The notes below the pieces were generated by a model, which saw only the letters and a list, made by a program, of their open reading frames with translations, had not been told where the DNA came from and made no database searches. The translations under genes were made by a program, and so were the position numbers. From assembly GCA_035286585.1 (NCBI GenBank), contig DATEDC010000158.1:1-24026 (forward strand): 24,026 nucleotides of DNA, read 5' to 3'. Position 1 is the first letter of the stretch. Each line of letters begins with the position of its first letter. This document shows positions 7,154 to 15,562 of the stretch, one piece after another. This DNA comes from DSOS01 sp035286585 (GTDB lineage Bacteria; Chloroflexota; Anaerolineae; Anaerolineales; UBA4823).

Positions 7154-8812
7154 CTAGATTTTGATGGTTTCTGCTTTTTGCTTTTTCACCTCGAGATGAA
7201 ATCCAGACCTCTCGCATACTGCTTTGAGAAACCCGACAAACAGCGGGTGTGGACGGTTAGGTCTGGATAGAAATTCGGGGTGAAACTGCGTTCCGAGCAT
7301 GAACGGGTGGTCGACCAGTTCGGCGATCTCCACCAGGCGCTCATCCGGCGACAAGCCAGAATAGCGCATCCCGGCGGCTTGCAACGCTTCACGATAGGCA
7401 TTGTTGAATTCAAAGCGGTGGCGATGTCGCTCCTGGACGAGTTGCTGCCCATAGGCTTCCGCCGCGCGGGTGCCAGGCTGAAGCTGGCAGGGATATAATC
7501 CCAGGCGCATCGTGCCGCCCATATCGGCAACGCCGCGCTGATCTGGCATCAGGTCGATGACCGGGTGCGGCGTGGAGCGGTCGAACTCGGTCGAATTGGC
7601 TTCATCACTGCCGAACACATGCCGGGCAAATTCAATCACCATTAACTGCATCCCCAGGCACAACCCAAGGTAGGGGACCTTATTCTCGCGTGCATAGCGG
7701 GCAGCCAGGATCTTGCCCTCCGTGCCACGGCTGCCAAAACCGCCGGGGACAACGATGCCATCCGCTTGATGGACGATATCCCAGCCCCGCCCCTTCTCAA
7801 ACTCGGCAGAGTGAACCCAGCCGATTTCGACCTCCACGCCCAATGCCAGAGCGGCGTGTTTCAGCGCTTCGCGCACGCTCATATAGGCGTCATGAAGTTC
7901 AACGTACTTACCAACCAGCGCAACTTTTACCGTTGGCTTGGGGCGTTTGACTTCAACCACCAGGCGCTCCCAACCCGACCAGTCCGGCTTTCGGCGGGAT
8001 TTCAAGCCCAATCTATTCAGCAAGTAATCGCCTGCGCCTAGACGTTCCAACTCCAGCAGAACCTCATAGAGCACCGGTGTGGTCACCATCGGCAACACCG
8101 CCTGTTTCTCCACATCACAAAACAGGGCGATCTTATCGCGCAGCTCCTCTCCCACGGCGTAGTCGGAACGGGCGACAATTACATCCGGAGAGATGCCGAT
8201 CGAGCGCAGTTCCCGTACAGAGTGTTGGGTAGGCTTGGTTTTTAATTCCCCGGTTGCGCCGATGTGTGGCAGCCAGGTGACGTGCACATAGGCCGTGTTC
8301 TCGCGGCCGACATCGGAGCGCATCTGGCGGATGGCTTCCAGAAAGGGCAGCGACTCGATATCCCCGACGGTGCCGCCGATCTCCACCAGGACGATCTCTG
8401 CCCCGGTAGTTTTGTCCACCAGTCTGATGCGGCGCTTGATCTCATTGGTGATGTGCGGAATAACCTGGATCGTGCCTCCCAGGTAATCTCCTCGCCGCTC
8501 CTTGCTGATCACCTCGGCGTACACCTGCCCGGTGGTCACATTACAAACCTTGTTCAGGCTGATATCGATGAAGCGCTCGTAGTGGCCCAAATCCAGGTCT
8601 GTCTCCGCGCCGTCGTCCAGCACGAAAACTTCGCCGTGTTGGTAAGGGCTCATCGTGCCGGGGTCAACGTTGATGTAGGGATCGAGCTTCTGCACCGCCA
8701 CCGTGAAACCACGCTCTTTCAGCAAGCGACCCAGCGCGGCAGCCGTGACCCCTTTGCCAACTGAGCTAACCACACCACCGGTAAAGAAAATATACTTGGT
8801 TCCCAATCTCAA
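7154..8812 (-). CDS. pyrG: CTP synthase
   Basis: This 552-residue enzyme makes CTP from UTP, ATP and glutamine. The N-terminal synthetase domain (about 1-270) starts with TKYIFFTGGVVSSVGKG, the P-loop-like motif, and contains KLDPYINVDPGTMSP. The C-terminal class I glutamine amidotransferase domain has the nucleophile Cys385 in LGLCLGMQ and the His511/Glu513 pair in FHPE. The start is TTG at 8812, since no ATG lies before the conserved N-terminus; its bases overlap the stop of the roadblock gene as TTGA. That overlap suggests coupled translation. Confidence 0.97.
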   Translation of the reverse strand: MRLGTKYIFFTGGVVSSVGKGVTAAALGRLLKERGFTVAVQKLDPYINVDPGTMSPYQHGEVFVLDDGAETDLDLGHYERFIDISLNKVCNVTTGQVYAEVISKERRGDYLGGTIQVIPHITNEIKRRIRLVDKTTGAEIVLVEIGGTVGDIESLPFLEAIRQMRSDVGRENTAYVHVTWLPHIGATGELKTKPTQHSVRELRSIGISPDVIVARSDYAVGEELRDKIALFCDVEKQAVLPMVTTPVLYEVLLELERLGAGDYLLNRLGLKSRRKPDWSGWERLVVEVKRPKPTVKVALVGKYVELHDAYMSVREALKHAALALGVEVEIGWVHSAEFEKGRGWDIVHQADGIVVPGGFGSRGTEGKILAARYARENKVPYLGLCLGMQLMVIEFARHVFGSDEANSTEFDRSTPHPVIDLMPDQRGVADMGGTMRLGLYPCQLQPGTRAAEAYGQQLVQERHRHRFEFNNAYREALQAAGMRYSGLSPDERLVEIAELVDHPFMLGTQFHPEFLSRPNRPHPLFVGFLKAVCERSGFHLEVKKQKAETIKI

Positions 8813-9186
8813 CCTACCAGGCGGACAAGATCTTCTGCGGCGCGACGCATCTCTAGAAAAATGAGCCCCAGCTTGGCGCCTTCATGCACCATTGCGGTCA
8901 GCACGGCTTCTTCGCCGACCGCGGTCACGATGACATACCCCTGGCTGCCGCGGATATACACCTGCTCCAGGGCGCCGCGCCCCAATTCACTGGCAATGCG
9001 CTCTCCCAGGCTGAGCATGGCAGCCGACATAGCCGATACGCGGTCTTCTTCCGTGTCAGCCGGCAAGGCTGAGGCCATGATCAATCCATCTACGGAAACG
9101 ACGGCAGAAGCTTCGATCTCGGGTGAGGCTGCCTGCATTTCTCGAAGGCGATCCACCATTAATTCGCTGCGTGAACGGGTTGACAT
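8809..9186 (-). CDS. Roadblock/LC7 domain protein (MglB-like)
   Basis: A 125-residue single-domain protein. After a short helix (residues 7-20) it shows the roadblock pattern: a beta-strand pair around ASAVVSVDGLIMASALP, a long helix MSAAMLSLGERIASELG, then strands VYIRGSQGYVIVTAVG and AVLTAMVHEG and a final helix. In bacteria such proteins regulate small Ras-like GTPases such as MglA; no GTPase gene is present here. It is the first gene of the roadblock-pyrG-eno unit, with a promoter predicted at 9232-9261. The ATG at 9186 follows AGGGAAAG. Confidence 0.9.
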   Translation of the reverse strand: MSTRSRSELMVDRLREMQAASPEIEASAVVSVDGLIMASALPADTEEDRVSAMSAAMLSLGERIASELGRGALEQVYIRGSQGYVIVTAVGEEAVLTAMVHEGAKLGLIFLEMRRAAEDLVRLVG

Positions 9187-9231
9187 CTTTCCCTGCCTGC
9201 CAGGAGAACCGAGTTTTCCAAATTCGCCCTG

Positions 9232-9261
9232 AGTTTACCATATCTGCCTGCCGATTGCCAA
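9232..9261 (-). promoter_or_regulatory. Promoter of the roadblock-pyrG-eno unit
   Basis: On the minus strand, TTGGCA (9261-9256) is followed by an 18-base spacer ending in TGG and then TAAACT (9237-9232), an extended -10 layout. The start would be near 9225, leaving a leader of about 38 bases before the roadblock ATG. Confidence 0.55.
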
Positions 9262-9313
9262 TCCGAAACAGGCGCTGCCAGATACCCGAAAGGGCGATTG
9301 GGTTATTGACCCA
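9253..9313. promoter_or_regulatory. Palindromes over both -35 elements of the divergent pair
   Basis: GATTGCCAATC (9253-9263) is a perfect palindrome covering the -35 of the minus promoter. TGGGT-TATTG-ACCCA (9299-9313) is an inverted repeat covering the -35 of the plus promoter. CGATTG occurs at both places (9252-9257 and 9295-9300). They could be operators for one shared regulator, but short palindromes arise by chance. Confidence 0.3.
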
Positions 9314-9334
9314 CTTACGCTACCGTGTTAAACT
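9306..9334 (+). promoter_or_regulatory. Promoter of the Thr/Pro-rich protein and secernin genes
   Basis: TTGACC (9306-9311), a 17-base spacer ending in TGT, and TAAACT (9329-9334) form a good -35/extended -10 promoter. The predicted start near 9341 is only about 5 bases before the ATG at 9346, so the transcript would be nearly leaderless. Confidence 0.6.
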
Positions 9335-9345
9335 AAGCGTTTGCG

Positions 9346-10077
9346 ATGTATCGCCTGTTCATCATTACTTTGCTGTTGCTTATGTTAAGCTTGCCAACCG
9401 GGGGTGCGCCTTTCTGGAAAGTCTCAGCCCAGCAGCCAGAAGGCACCGAGACGCCCTCCAGCACGCCCGAGCACAGCCCCACCGCGGCCGCACCTCGGGC
9501 AACGGTTACACCTATATTCACGGCCAGACCGCAGGTGGCCATCTCAGAACCACTGCCGGGCCAGGCATTGCAAGGGAAGTACCCCATCCTGGGAACATCT
9601 GCCGTCGCTGGATTTCAATCCTCAGAGCTTGCTTTCAGTTATGCTAATGTTACAACAGATACGTGGTTCTTGATCTTCACAAGCTCAGAGCCGGTGACCG
9701 CCGGGCTGTTGGCGGAGTGGGATACCACCCAAATATCCGACGGCGATTATGATGTCCGCCTGATCGTCGACCTGGTCGATGGCGCCCAAATATCTACCGT
9801 CGTACCCGGGGTGCGCGTACGGAATTACACACCGATCGAAACCAGCACGCCTACGCCGCTCACCCCAACCTCCGCGGCGGAAACGACAGAAGTTATCGCC
9901 GGAACTCCCACCAATTCCCCGCAGCCGCTCACGCCCACGCCGTTTCCGCCCAACCCGGCTCAGGTATCCAACCAGGATCTGGCGTCCAGTTTCGCCCAGG
10001 GCGCGCTGTTCATGGTGGGCGCATTCGCACTGGGCGGGCTATACATAGCGATTCGGAATCTACGATCCAACCGATAA
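9346..10077 (+). CDS. Secreted, membrane-anchored protein with Thr/Pro-rich linkers
   Basis: A 243-residue protein of unknown function. It has a signal peptide (hydrophobic residues 4-17, probable cut after VSA), a Thr/Pro/Ala-rich linker to about residue 62, and one beta-sandwich-like domain (about 65-162, containing EPLPGQALQG and WDTTQISDGDYDVRLIVD). That pattern is typical of Ig-like extracellular repeats. A second Thr/Pro linker (about 165-205) and a C-terminal membrane helix (about 215-235) with basic end follow. It is therefore displayed outside and anchored by its C-terminus. An in-frame TAA just upstream fixes ATG 9346 as the earliest start; there is no Shine-Dalgarno sequence. The secernin gene follows after 12 bases. 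Confidence 0.75.
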   Translation: MYRLFIITLLLLMLSLPTGGAPFWKVSAQQPEGTETPSSTPEHSPTAAAPRATVTPIFTARPQVAISEPLPGQALQGKYPILGTSAVAGFQSSELAFSYANVTTDTWFLIFTSSEPVTAGLLAEWDTTQISDGDYDVRLIVDLVDGAQISTVVPGVRVRNYTPIETSTPTPLTPTSAAETTEVIAGTPTNSPQPLTPTPFPPNPAQVSNQDLASSFAQGALFMVGAFALGGLYIAIRNLRSNR

Positions 10078-10089
10078 AAAGGAGGCAAG

Positions 10090-11424
10090 ATGTGTGACAC
10101 CCTGGTAGCACTAGGCAACGCCACCAAAGATGGTTCGGTGATCTTCGCCAAAAACAGCGATCGCGAGCCCAATGAAGCCCACGAGTTGGTGATCGTGCCC
10201 CGAACTCGGCACCCAGAGGGCAGCCAACTGCGCTGTACGTATCTGGAAATCCCCCAGGTACCAGAGACATACGCAGTGCTGCTGGCAAAACCCTTCTGGA
10301 TTTGGGGCGCTGAAATGGGCGCCAACGAACACGGCGTGGTCATCGGCAACGAAGCCGTGTTCACCAAAATTCCCGCTGGCAAAGAGCCCGGCTTGATCGG
10401 CATGGATCTCCTGCGGCTGGCGCTAGAACGCGCCGACACCGCGCGGGGTGCAGTAACCGTGATCACCCAACTGTTGGAACAGTATGGGCAGAGTGGGAAC
10501 TGCGGCTTTGCCCACAAACTATACTATCACAACAGCTACCTGATCGCCGATCCGCAGGAAGCCTGGGTGCTGGAAACCGCAGACCGCTATTGGGCAGCCG
10601 AGCGGGTGACCAGCGTGCGCACCATCTCGAACCGAATAACCATCGGCAGCGAGTTCGATCTCGCCTCCGAGGGGCTGGTGGAGTATGCCATCGAGCACGG
10701 CTGGTGCAAGAGCAGGGCAGATTTCGATTTCGGGCGCTGCTATTCCGACGCCATTTACACTCGCTTCAGCGACTCTTATGCCCGTTTTTGCCGCACCACT
10801 GATATTCTTTCCGCAGGTAAAGGCAGGATAGATGTAGAGACGATGATGGCAACGCTGCGCGATCACGGTGCGGATAGCGCAGACGGATTTTCGCCCGGTC
10901 GAGGTTTGAGTGGGGCGGATGTATGCATGCACGCCAGCTTTGGACCGATACGGGTAAGCCAATCGACCGGCTCGATGGTCTCGCACTTAAAACCCGGTAT
11001 GCACACACACTGGCTTACCGGGACTTCGGCGCCCTGCATCGGCGTCTTCAAACCAGCCTGGTTGGATAGCGAGCTGCCGCATCTGGGTCCCGCCCCTCAA
11101 GGAAAGTATGACGATCAGAGCTTGTGGTGGCGGCACGAGGTCCTGCACCGTTCGGTGTTGCAAGATTACCAGACGCGCCTCAACCAGTATAAAGACGAGC
11201 GCAACCAGCTCGAAGAGGAATTCTTGCATGAAGCCCAACAGGTCATGAGCGCCTCATGCGAAGAGCGGCAGGCTTTCACCGCTCGGTGCTTCCAAAAAGC
11301 CGGACTGGCGACCGATCGATGGACCGAGCAGGTTCGCAATCTGCCTGTAAAAGATGGTCAGCCTTTTTTTCACCGCCTCGCCTGGAGCGCCTTCAACCGG
11401 CAGGCTGATTTTCGTTTCTCGTAG
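10090..11424 (+). CDS. Secernin/peptidase C69-like Ntn hydrolase
   Basis: A 444-residue protein beginning Met-Cys-Asp-Thr. In the C69/secernin family this Cys2 becomes the N-terminal nucleophile after Met removal. The N-terminal block FAKNSDREPNEAHEL and GANEHGVVIGNEAVFTK match the family well. No signal peptide is present, so it should act in the cytosol; dipeptidase activity is known for C69 relatives, while the activity of secernin-type members is less clear. The ATG at 10090 has an excellent AAGGAGG (10079-10085), far stronger than its neighbours, so expression may be high. It follows the Thr/Pro-rich protein gene by 12 bases. Confidence 0.85.
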   Translation: MCDTLVALGNATKDGSVIFAKNSDREPNEAHELVIVPRTRHPEGSQLRCTYLEIPQVPETYAVLLAKPFWIWGAEMGANEHGVVIGNEAVFTKIPAGKEPGLIGMDLLRLALERADTARGAVTVITQLLEQYGQSGNCGFAHKLYYHNSYLIADPQEAWVLETADRYWAAERVTSVRTISNRITIGSEFDLASEGLVEYAIEHGWCKSRADFDFGRCYSDAIYTRFSDSYARFCRTTDILSAGKGRIDVETMMATLRDHGADSADGFSPGRGLSGADVCMHASFGPIRVSQSTGSMVSHLKPGMHTHWLTGTSAPCIGVFKPAWLDSELPHLGPAPQGKYDDQSLWWRHEVLHRSVLQDYQTRLNQYKDERNQLEEEFLHEAQQVMSASCEERQAFTARCFQKAGLATDRWTEQVRNLPVKDGQPFFHRLAWSAFNRQADFRFS

Positions 11425-11502
11425 GGACTAGCGCTTTGCATATTGTGGCTTTGTTGGGAGCGGGTAAAGCAAATTGGATTACCTGCCAAAATCTGTAGGG
11501 AA

Positions 11503-12111
11503 ATGAGCGAACAAGCGCTGGAGAAGCAGAAAACTGCTATTCTCATCATCGGTCTGGGCAACCCCGGGCGAGAATACCGGGGCAACCGGCACAACATCGG
11601 CTTCATGGTGTTGGATCACCTGGCAGCGAAAATAGGCATAACCTTTTCGCGCCTGGAATCGAAAGCCCTGGTTGCCAAAGGGGAGCAGAATGGTCGCCGC
11701 CTGATCCTGGCGAAGCCGCAAACCTACATGAATCTGTCCGGTCAGGCGGTCGGCGCGCTGCTGCGTTTTTATAAAATCCCGCTGGAAGACCTGCTGGTCA
11801 TCTATGATGATGTGGATTTGCCTTATGAAGCCCTCCGCATGCGCCCCGGCGGCGGCAGCGCTGGTCAGAAAGGCATTCAGTCTATCATCGAGAATTTGGG
11901 CACGGACGAATTCCCCCGGCTGCGGATCGGGGTCGGTCGCCCGCCGGCTCAAATGCAGGCAGCCGACTACGTGCTGCAAGATTTTTCAAAAACCCAGCTT
12001 GAGACGCTGCCGTTCGTCCTGGAACGAGCCGTTGAAGCCGTGCAGACCTATTTGAGCAGCGGTATCGAGAGCGCGATGAACAAATATAACCCTCCGCAGG
12101 AACCTGCGTAA
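11503..12111 (+). CDS. pth: Peptidyl-tRNA hydrolase
   Basis: This 202-residue enzyme releases peptides from stalled peptidyl-tRNA. It has GLGNPG and the catalytic His in NRHNIGF, followed by KPQTYMNLSG, the catalytic Asp in YDDVDLP, and LRIGVGRP. The start is the ATG at 11503, with TAGGG upstream and the usual short N-terminus; an in-frame GTG 20 codons earlier is less likely. The normally conserved GGHNG loop is replaced by SAGQKG, so the Asn equivalent to E. coli Asn114 appears to be Lys. The TAA abuts the mfd ATG directly. Confidence 0.96.
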   Translation: MSEQALEKQKTAILIIGLGNPGREYRGNRHNIGFMVLDHLAAKIGITFSRLESKALVAKGEQNGRRLILAKPQTYMNLSGQAVGALLRFYKIPLEDLLVIYDDVDLPYEALRMRPGGGSAGQKGIQSIIENLGTDEFPRLRIGVGRPPAQMQAADYVLQDFSKTQLETLPFVLERAVEAVQTYLSSGIESAMNKYNPPQEPA

Positions 12112-15100
12112 ATGAGATTGGATCAACTCATCGAGAGGATTGCTGCCACCGCGCAGGATGCCTTCTCTACCCTCTTAGCAAGTAAAGATCCAGGCTTTGC
12201 CAGCGGGGTGGAGATCGAAAAAATCGGTCTGCGCCGCGCCGCGCGCCTGCCGGTGCTGGCCGCCCTTTATGCAACGCTGCAGAAACCGATTTTGCTGCTC
12301 ACCGAGCGCGCCGACCTGGCGCTGACGCTGATGGACGAGCTGGCTTTGTGGCTGCCCGTAGCCCCGCGGTTGCATTTCCCCGAACCGAACCCCCTGTTTT
12401 ACGAAAAGGAGCCGTGGGGCGAGAACACCCGCCGCGACCGATTGATGGTCCTCACCAGGCTGGCTGCTTACCATATCCCGAATGCAGCCGTTGGCCCTGC
12501 GGAGATCATCATCGCTTCGGCGCGCGCCTTGATGGCGCGCACTCTGCCGCGGCGGGATTTTCTCAAAGCCACTCGCTCGATCCGCCCGGTACAGGTGATT
12601 CAACCGAATGAACTGATCCACAGCTGGGTGAGCCTGGGCTACCAGGTCGTCAATACTGTGATCACACCGGGACAGTTCGCCCGGCGGGGTGGTTTGCTGG
12701 ATATATGGCCTCCCGCGGAGCTGCATCCCACCCGAATCGAGTTCTTCGGCGACGAGATAGAGACCTTGCGCTACTTCGATCCGACCAGCCAGCGCACCTT
12801 CGAAATCCACGAACGACTGTTGATCTCTCCAGCCCGCGAGTTCACCCTCCCCTCCGGCGGAGAGCATGATATCGAAGAGCTGCATGAATTTCATCTGCCA
12901 CTGCTGCACAAGCAGATCGCCAGCTTGCTGGATTACCTCCCCCGCCAGGCTCTGGTGCTGATTGATGACCTGCAAGCTATACGGGAGGCCTGGAATGAAG
13001 TCGAGGAGCAAGCCATCGCTATACGTGGCGAGCAGGTTGCGGAGGGCAACCTGGCAGAAGATTTTCCTCTCCCTTACTTAACCTGGTCCGAACTCCTCGA
13101 TACCCTGCCGCGGCATACCGTGCTCGAATTGGGTCCCTCAGGCAATCTGGAAAGCTCACTCCTGGCTGAATGGTTCCAGCCCGGTCCGAGATTCGGGGGG
13201 CGCCTGAAGCCCTTCATCGAGCACCTGGTCGAGCGCATTGAGCGTGGAGAACAGGTCATCGTGGTCTCACGCCAGTCTACTCGCCTGCAGGAGCTGTGGT
13301 CAGAGCAAAACGCCTCCCCAGATTCTCGAGGTCCTGCCTTCATTCAGGGCAGCCTGGCGGAGGGCTGGTCGTTTGCGCCGCCCACTGGCGAAGTAATTCA
13401 CCTGTTTTCCGATGGCGAGATCTTCGGCTGGCGCAGGCCAGAACCGCGCCAGCGGCCGCGTCCGGTGGCTGAAGCGCCTGAAGCGCCGTACACCGACCTG
13501 CAAGCCGGCGATTACGTCGTCCATGTGGATCACGGCGTTGGCTGCTTTATCGGACTGGTCAGCCGCACCATCGAGGGGAACGAACGCGAGTATTTGTGCA
13601 TCGAATACGCCGACGAGGCTCAATTGTTCGTCCCTGTCCACCAGGCGGACAGGGTGACCCGCTACGTGGGTCCGGATGGGCGTCCGCCTGCTCTCAGCCG
13701 GTTAGGCAGCCCAGAATGGCGGAGTGTTAAAAGCCATGTCAAAGAAGCGGTTCAAGAGGTTGCTGAGGATCTGCTGGAACTTTACGCCTGGCGGAGTGTG
13801 ATTCATGGGCATGCTTTTGAAAAAGACACCACCTGGCAGCACGAGCTGGAAGCCAGCTTCCCCTATATTGAGACAGAAGATCAGGCCAGGGTGATCCAGG
13901 AGGTCAAGGAGGACATGGAGCGGCCGCGCCCGATGGATAGGCTGATCTGCGGCGATGTTGGCTATGGCAAAACCGAAGTCGCCTTGCGAGCCGCCTTCAA
14001 AGCCGTCATGGACGGCAAACAAGTCGCCATGTTGGTGCCGACCACAGTGTTAGCGCAGCAGCATTACCAGACATTCCGTCAGCGCCTGGCCGCGTTTCCC
14101 GTAGAAGTGGAGATGCTCTCTCGATTTCGCAATCAGCAGCAGCAGCGCGAGATCATCGCCAGGCTGGCCGCGGGAGCGATCGATATTGTCATCGGCACCC
14201 ACCGTTTGCTGTCTGCAGATGTGGAGTTTAAGGACCTGGGGCTTTTGATTATCGACGAGGAACAGCGCTTTGGCGTCACTCACAAGGAAAAGCTCAAAAA
14301 ACTGCGCACCGAAGTCGACGTGCTCACCATGACAGCTACCCCCATCCCGAGAACGCTCTACATGGCGCTTACTGGCGTGCGCGATATTTCTACCATCAAC
14401 ACCCCGCCAGAAGAACGGTTGCCCATTGTCACCCACGTGGGGCCATATTCGCCCCGCCTGGTGCGTCAGGCGATCCTGCGTGAGCTGGAGCGCGGCGGGC
14501 AGGTGTTTTTCGTCCACAACCGGGTGCAGACCATCGGCGCTATGCGCAACCACCTGGCACAGCTCATCCCTGAGGCGCGCCTCGCCATCGCCCACGGTCA
14601 AATGGCAGAAAGTGACCTCTCCGAACGGATGAAGCAATTTACCAATGGCGAAGTCGACGTGCTGCTGAGCACCTCGATTATCGAGTCTGGGCTGGATATT
14701 CCCAATGCCAACACCCTGATCGTGGATCGCGCCGATACGTTCGGACTTGCCCAACTATACCAGTTGCGCGGTCGCGTTGGGCGGGGCGCTCAGCGAGCTT
14801 ATTCGTACTTCTTCCGGCATACAAAAAGGCTGCCTACCTTGGACGGCCGCCAGCGGTTGGAGACCATCGCTGAAAATACCCAGCTCGGCTCCGGATTTTC
14901 GATCGCCATGCGCGATATGGAGATCCGCGGCGCCGGAGATATCCTCGGGACCCGGCAGCATGGGCACATTGCCGCCGTGGGCTTCTACCTGTATACACGC
15001 CTGCTCGCTGAGGCAGTGGGGCGGATTCAACCGCGCGGCATGGCTTTGCTGACAGGTGTCAAAAGACCCTTGCCGCCGGCGTCACCGGTGAACGTCGATT

Positions 15101-15543
15101 TGCCTCTCCATGCAGGCATACCCGCTGATTACGTAACCGAAAAAACCATGCGCCTGCGACTGTACCGGCGGCTGGCGGATATTCAATCTATCCAGGAGCT
15201 CGAAGCCATCGCCGAGGAGTTTAAGGATCGCTTCGGACCGCTGCCGGCGGGGGTCAACAACCTGATCTACCAACTACAGGTTAAAATCCTGGCTCAAAAA
15301 GCAGGGATTGAATCCATCACCAGCGAGAACGGGCAGATGGTGCTGCGCTTTTCGGATAGCGCCCCACCAGAAGCCTTGCCCAATTTAGGTCCGCTTGTCC
15401 GCGTGGGCAAGACCGCGCTTTGGATACCCATGCGCGAAATCCCTGCCTGGCAAGAATTTCTGGTCGCCGTTTTGGAGCGGATCGGCGCGGAACTGGCATC
15501 CAAGCCCGCCGACCGCGAGCCGCAGGAGCAGCGAGCTGCCTGA
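12112..15543 (+). CDS. mfd: Transcription-repair coupling factor Mfd
   Basis: An 1143-residue ATP-driven DNA translocase that removes RNA polymerase stalled at DNA damage and recruits UvrA. In order: UvrB-like N-terminal domain (about 1-320), the RNA-polymerase-interacting domain (about 460-540, GDYVVHVDHGVGCFIGL), a RecG-like translocase with Walker A GDVGYGKT at 614-621, DEEQ at 715-718, TATPIPRTL, and motif VI QLRGRVGRG. The C-terminal TRCF domain follows. The length is normal. Translation is probably coupled to pth, since the ATG touches the pth stop. The next gene starts 19 bases after its stop. Confidence 0.98.
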   Translation: MRLDQLIERIAATAQDAFSTLLASKDPGFASGVEIEKIGLRRAARLPVLAALYATLQKPILLLTERADLALTLMDELALWLPVAPRLHFPEPNPLFYEKEPWGENTRRDRLMVLTRLAAYHIPNAAVGPAEIIIASARALMARTLPRRDFLKATRSIRPVQVIQPNELIHSWVSLGYQVVNTVITPGQFARRGGLLDIWPPAELHPTRIEFFGDEIETLRYFDPTSQRTFEIHERLLISPAREFTLPSGGEHDIEELHEFHLPLLHKQIASLLDYLPRQALVLIDDLQAIREAWNEVEEQAIAIRGEQVAEGNLAEDFPLPYLTWSELLDTLPRHTVLELGPSGNLESSLLAEWFQPGPRFGGRLKPFIEHLVERIERGEQVIVVSRQSTRLQELWSEQNASPDSRGPAFIQGSLAEGWSFAPPTGEVIHLFSDGEIFGWRRPEPRQRPRPVAEAPEAPYTDLQAGDYVVHVDHGVGCFIGLVSRTIEGNEREYLCIEYADEAQLFVPVHQADRVTRYVGPDGRPPALSRLGSPEWRSVKSHVKEAVQEVAEDLLELYAWRSVIHGHAFEKDTTWQHELEASFPYIETEDQARVIQEVKEDMERPRPMDRLICGDVGYGKTEVALRAAFKAVMDGKQVAMLVPTTVLAQQHYQTFRQRLAAFPVEVEMLSRFRNQQQQREIIARLAAGAIDIVIGTHRLLSADVEFKDLGLLIIDEEQRFGVTHKEKLKKLRTEVDVLTMTATPIPRTLYMALTGVRDISTINTPPEERLPIVTHVGPYSPRLVRQAILRELERGGQVFFVHNRVQTIGAMRNHLAQLIPEARLAIAHGQMAESDLSERMKQFTNGEVDVLLSTSIIESGLDIPNANTLIVDRADTFGLAQLYQLRGRVGRGAQRAYSYFFRHTKRLPTLDGRQRLETIAENTQLGSGFSIAMRDMEIRGAGDILGTRQHGHIAAVGFYLYTRLLAEAVGRIQPRGMALLTGVKRPLPPASPVNVDLPLHAGIPADYVTEKTMRLRLYRRLADIQSIQELEAIAEEFKDRFGPLPAGVNNLIYQLQVKILAQKAGIESITSENGQMVLRFSDSAPPEALPNLGPLVRVGKTALWIPMREIPAWQEFLVAVLERIGAELASKPADREPQEQRAA

Positions 15544-15562
15544 GGGCTGCAGTCTGAATCCC

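Noticed and set aside
12175..13011. Minus-strand open frame opposite mfd
   Set aside because: Antisense to conserved Mfd domains; Gln-rich composition typical of a shadow frame.
15395..15562. Longer N-terminus for the PglC-like transferase overlapping mfd
   Set aside because: The extension is a shadow of the mfd C-terminus in another frame; the family N-terminus starts at 15563.
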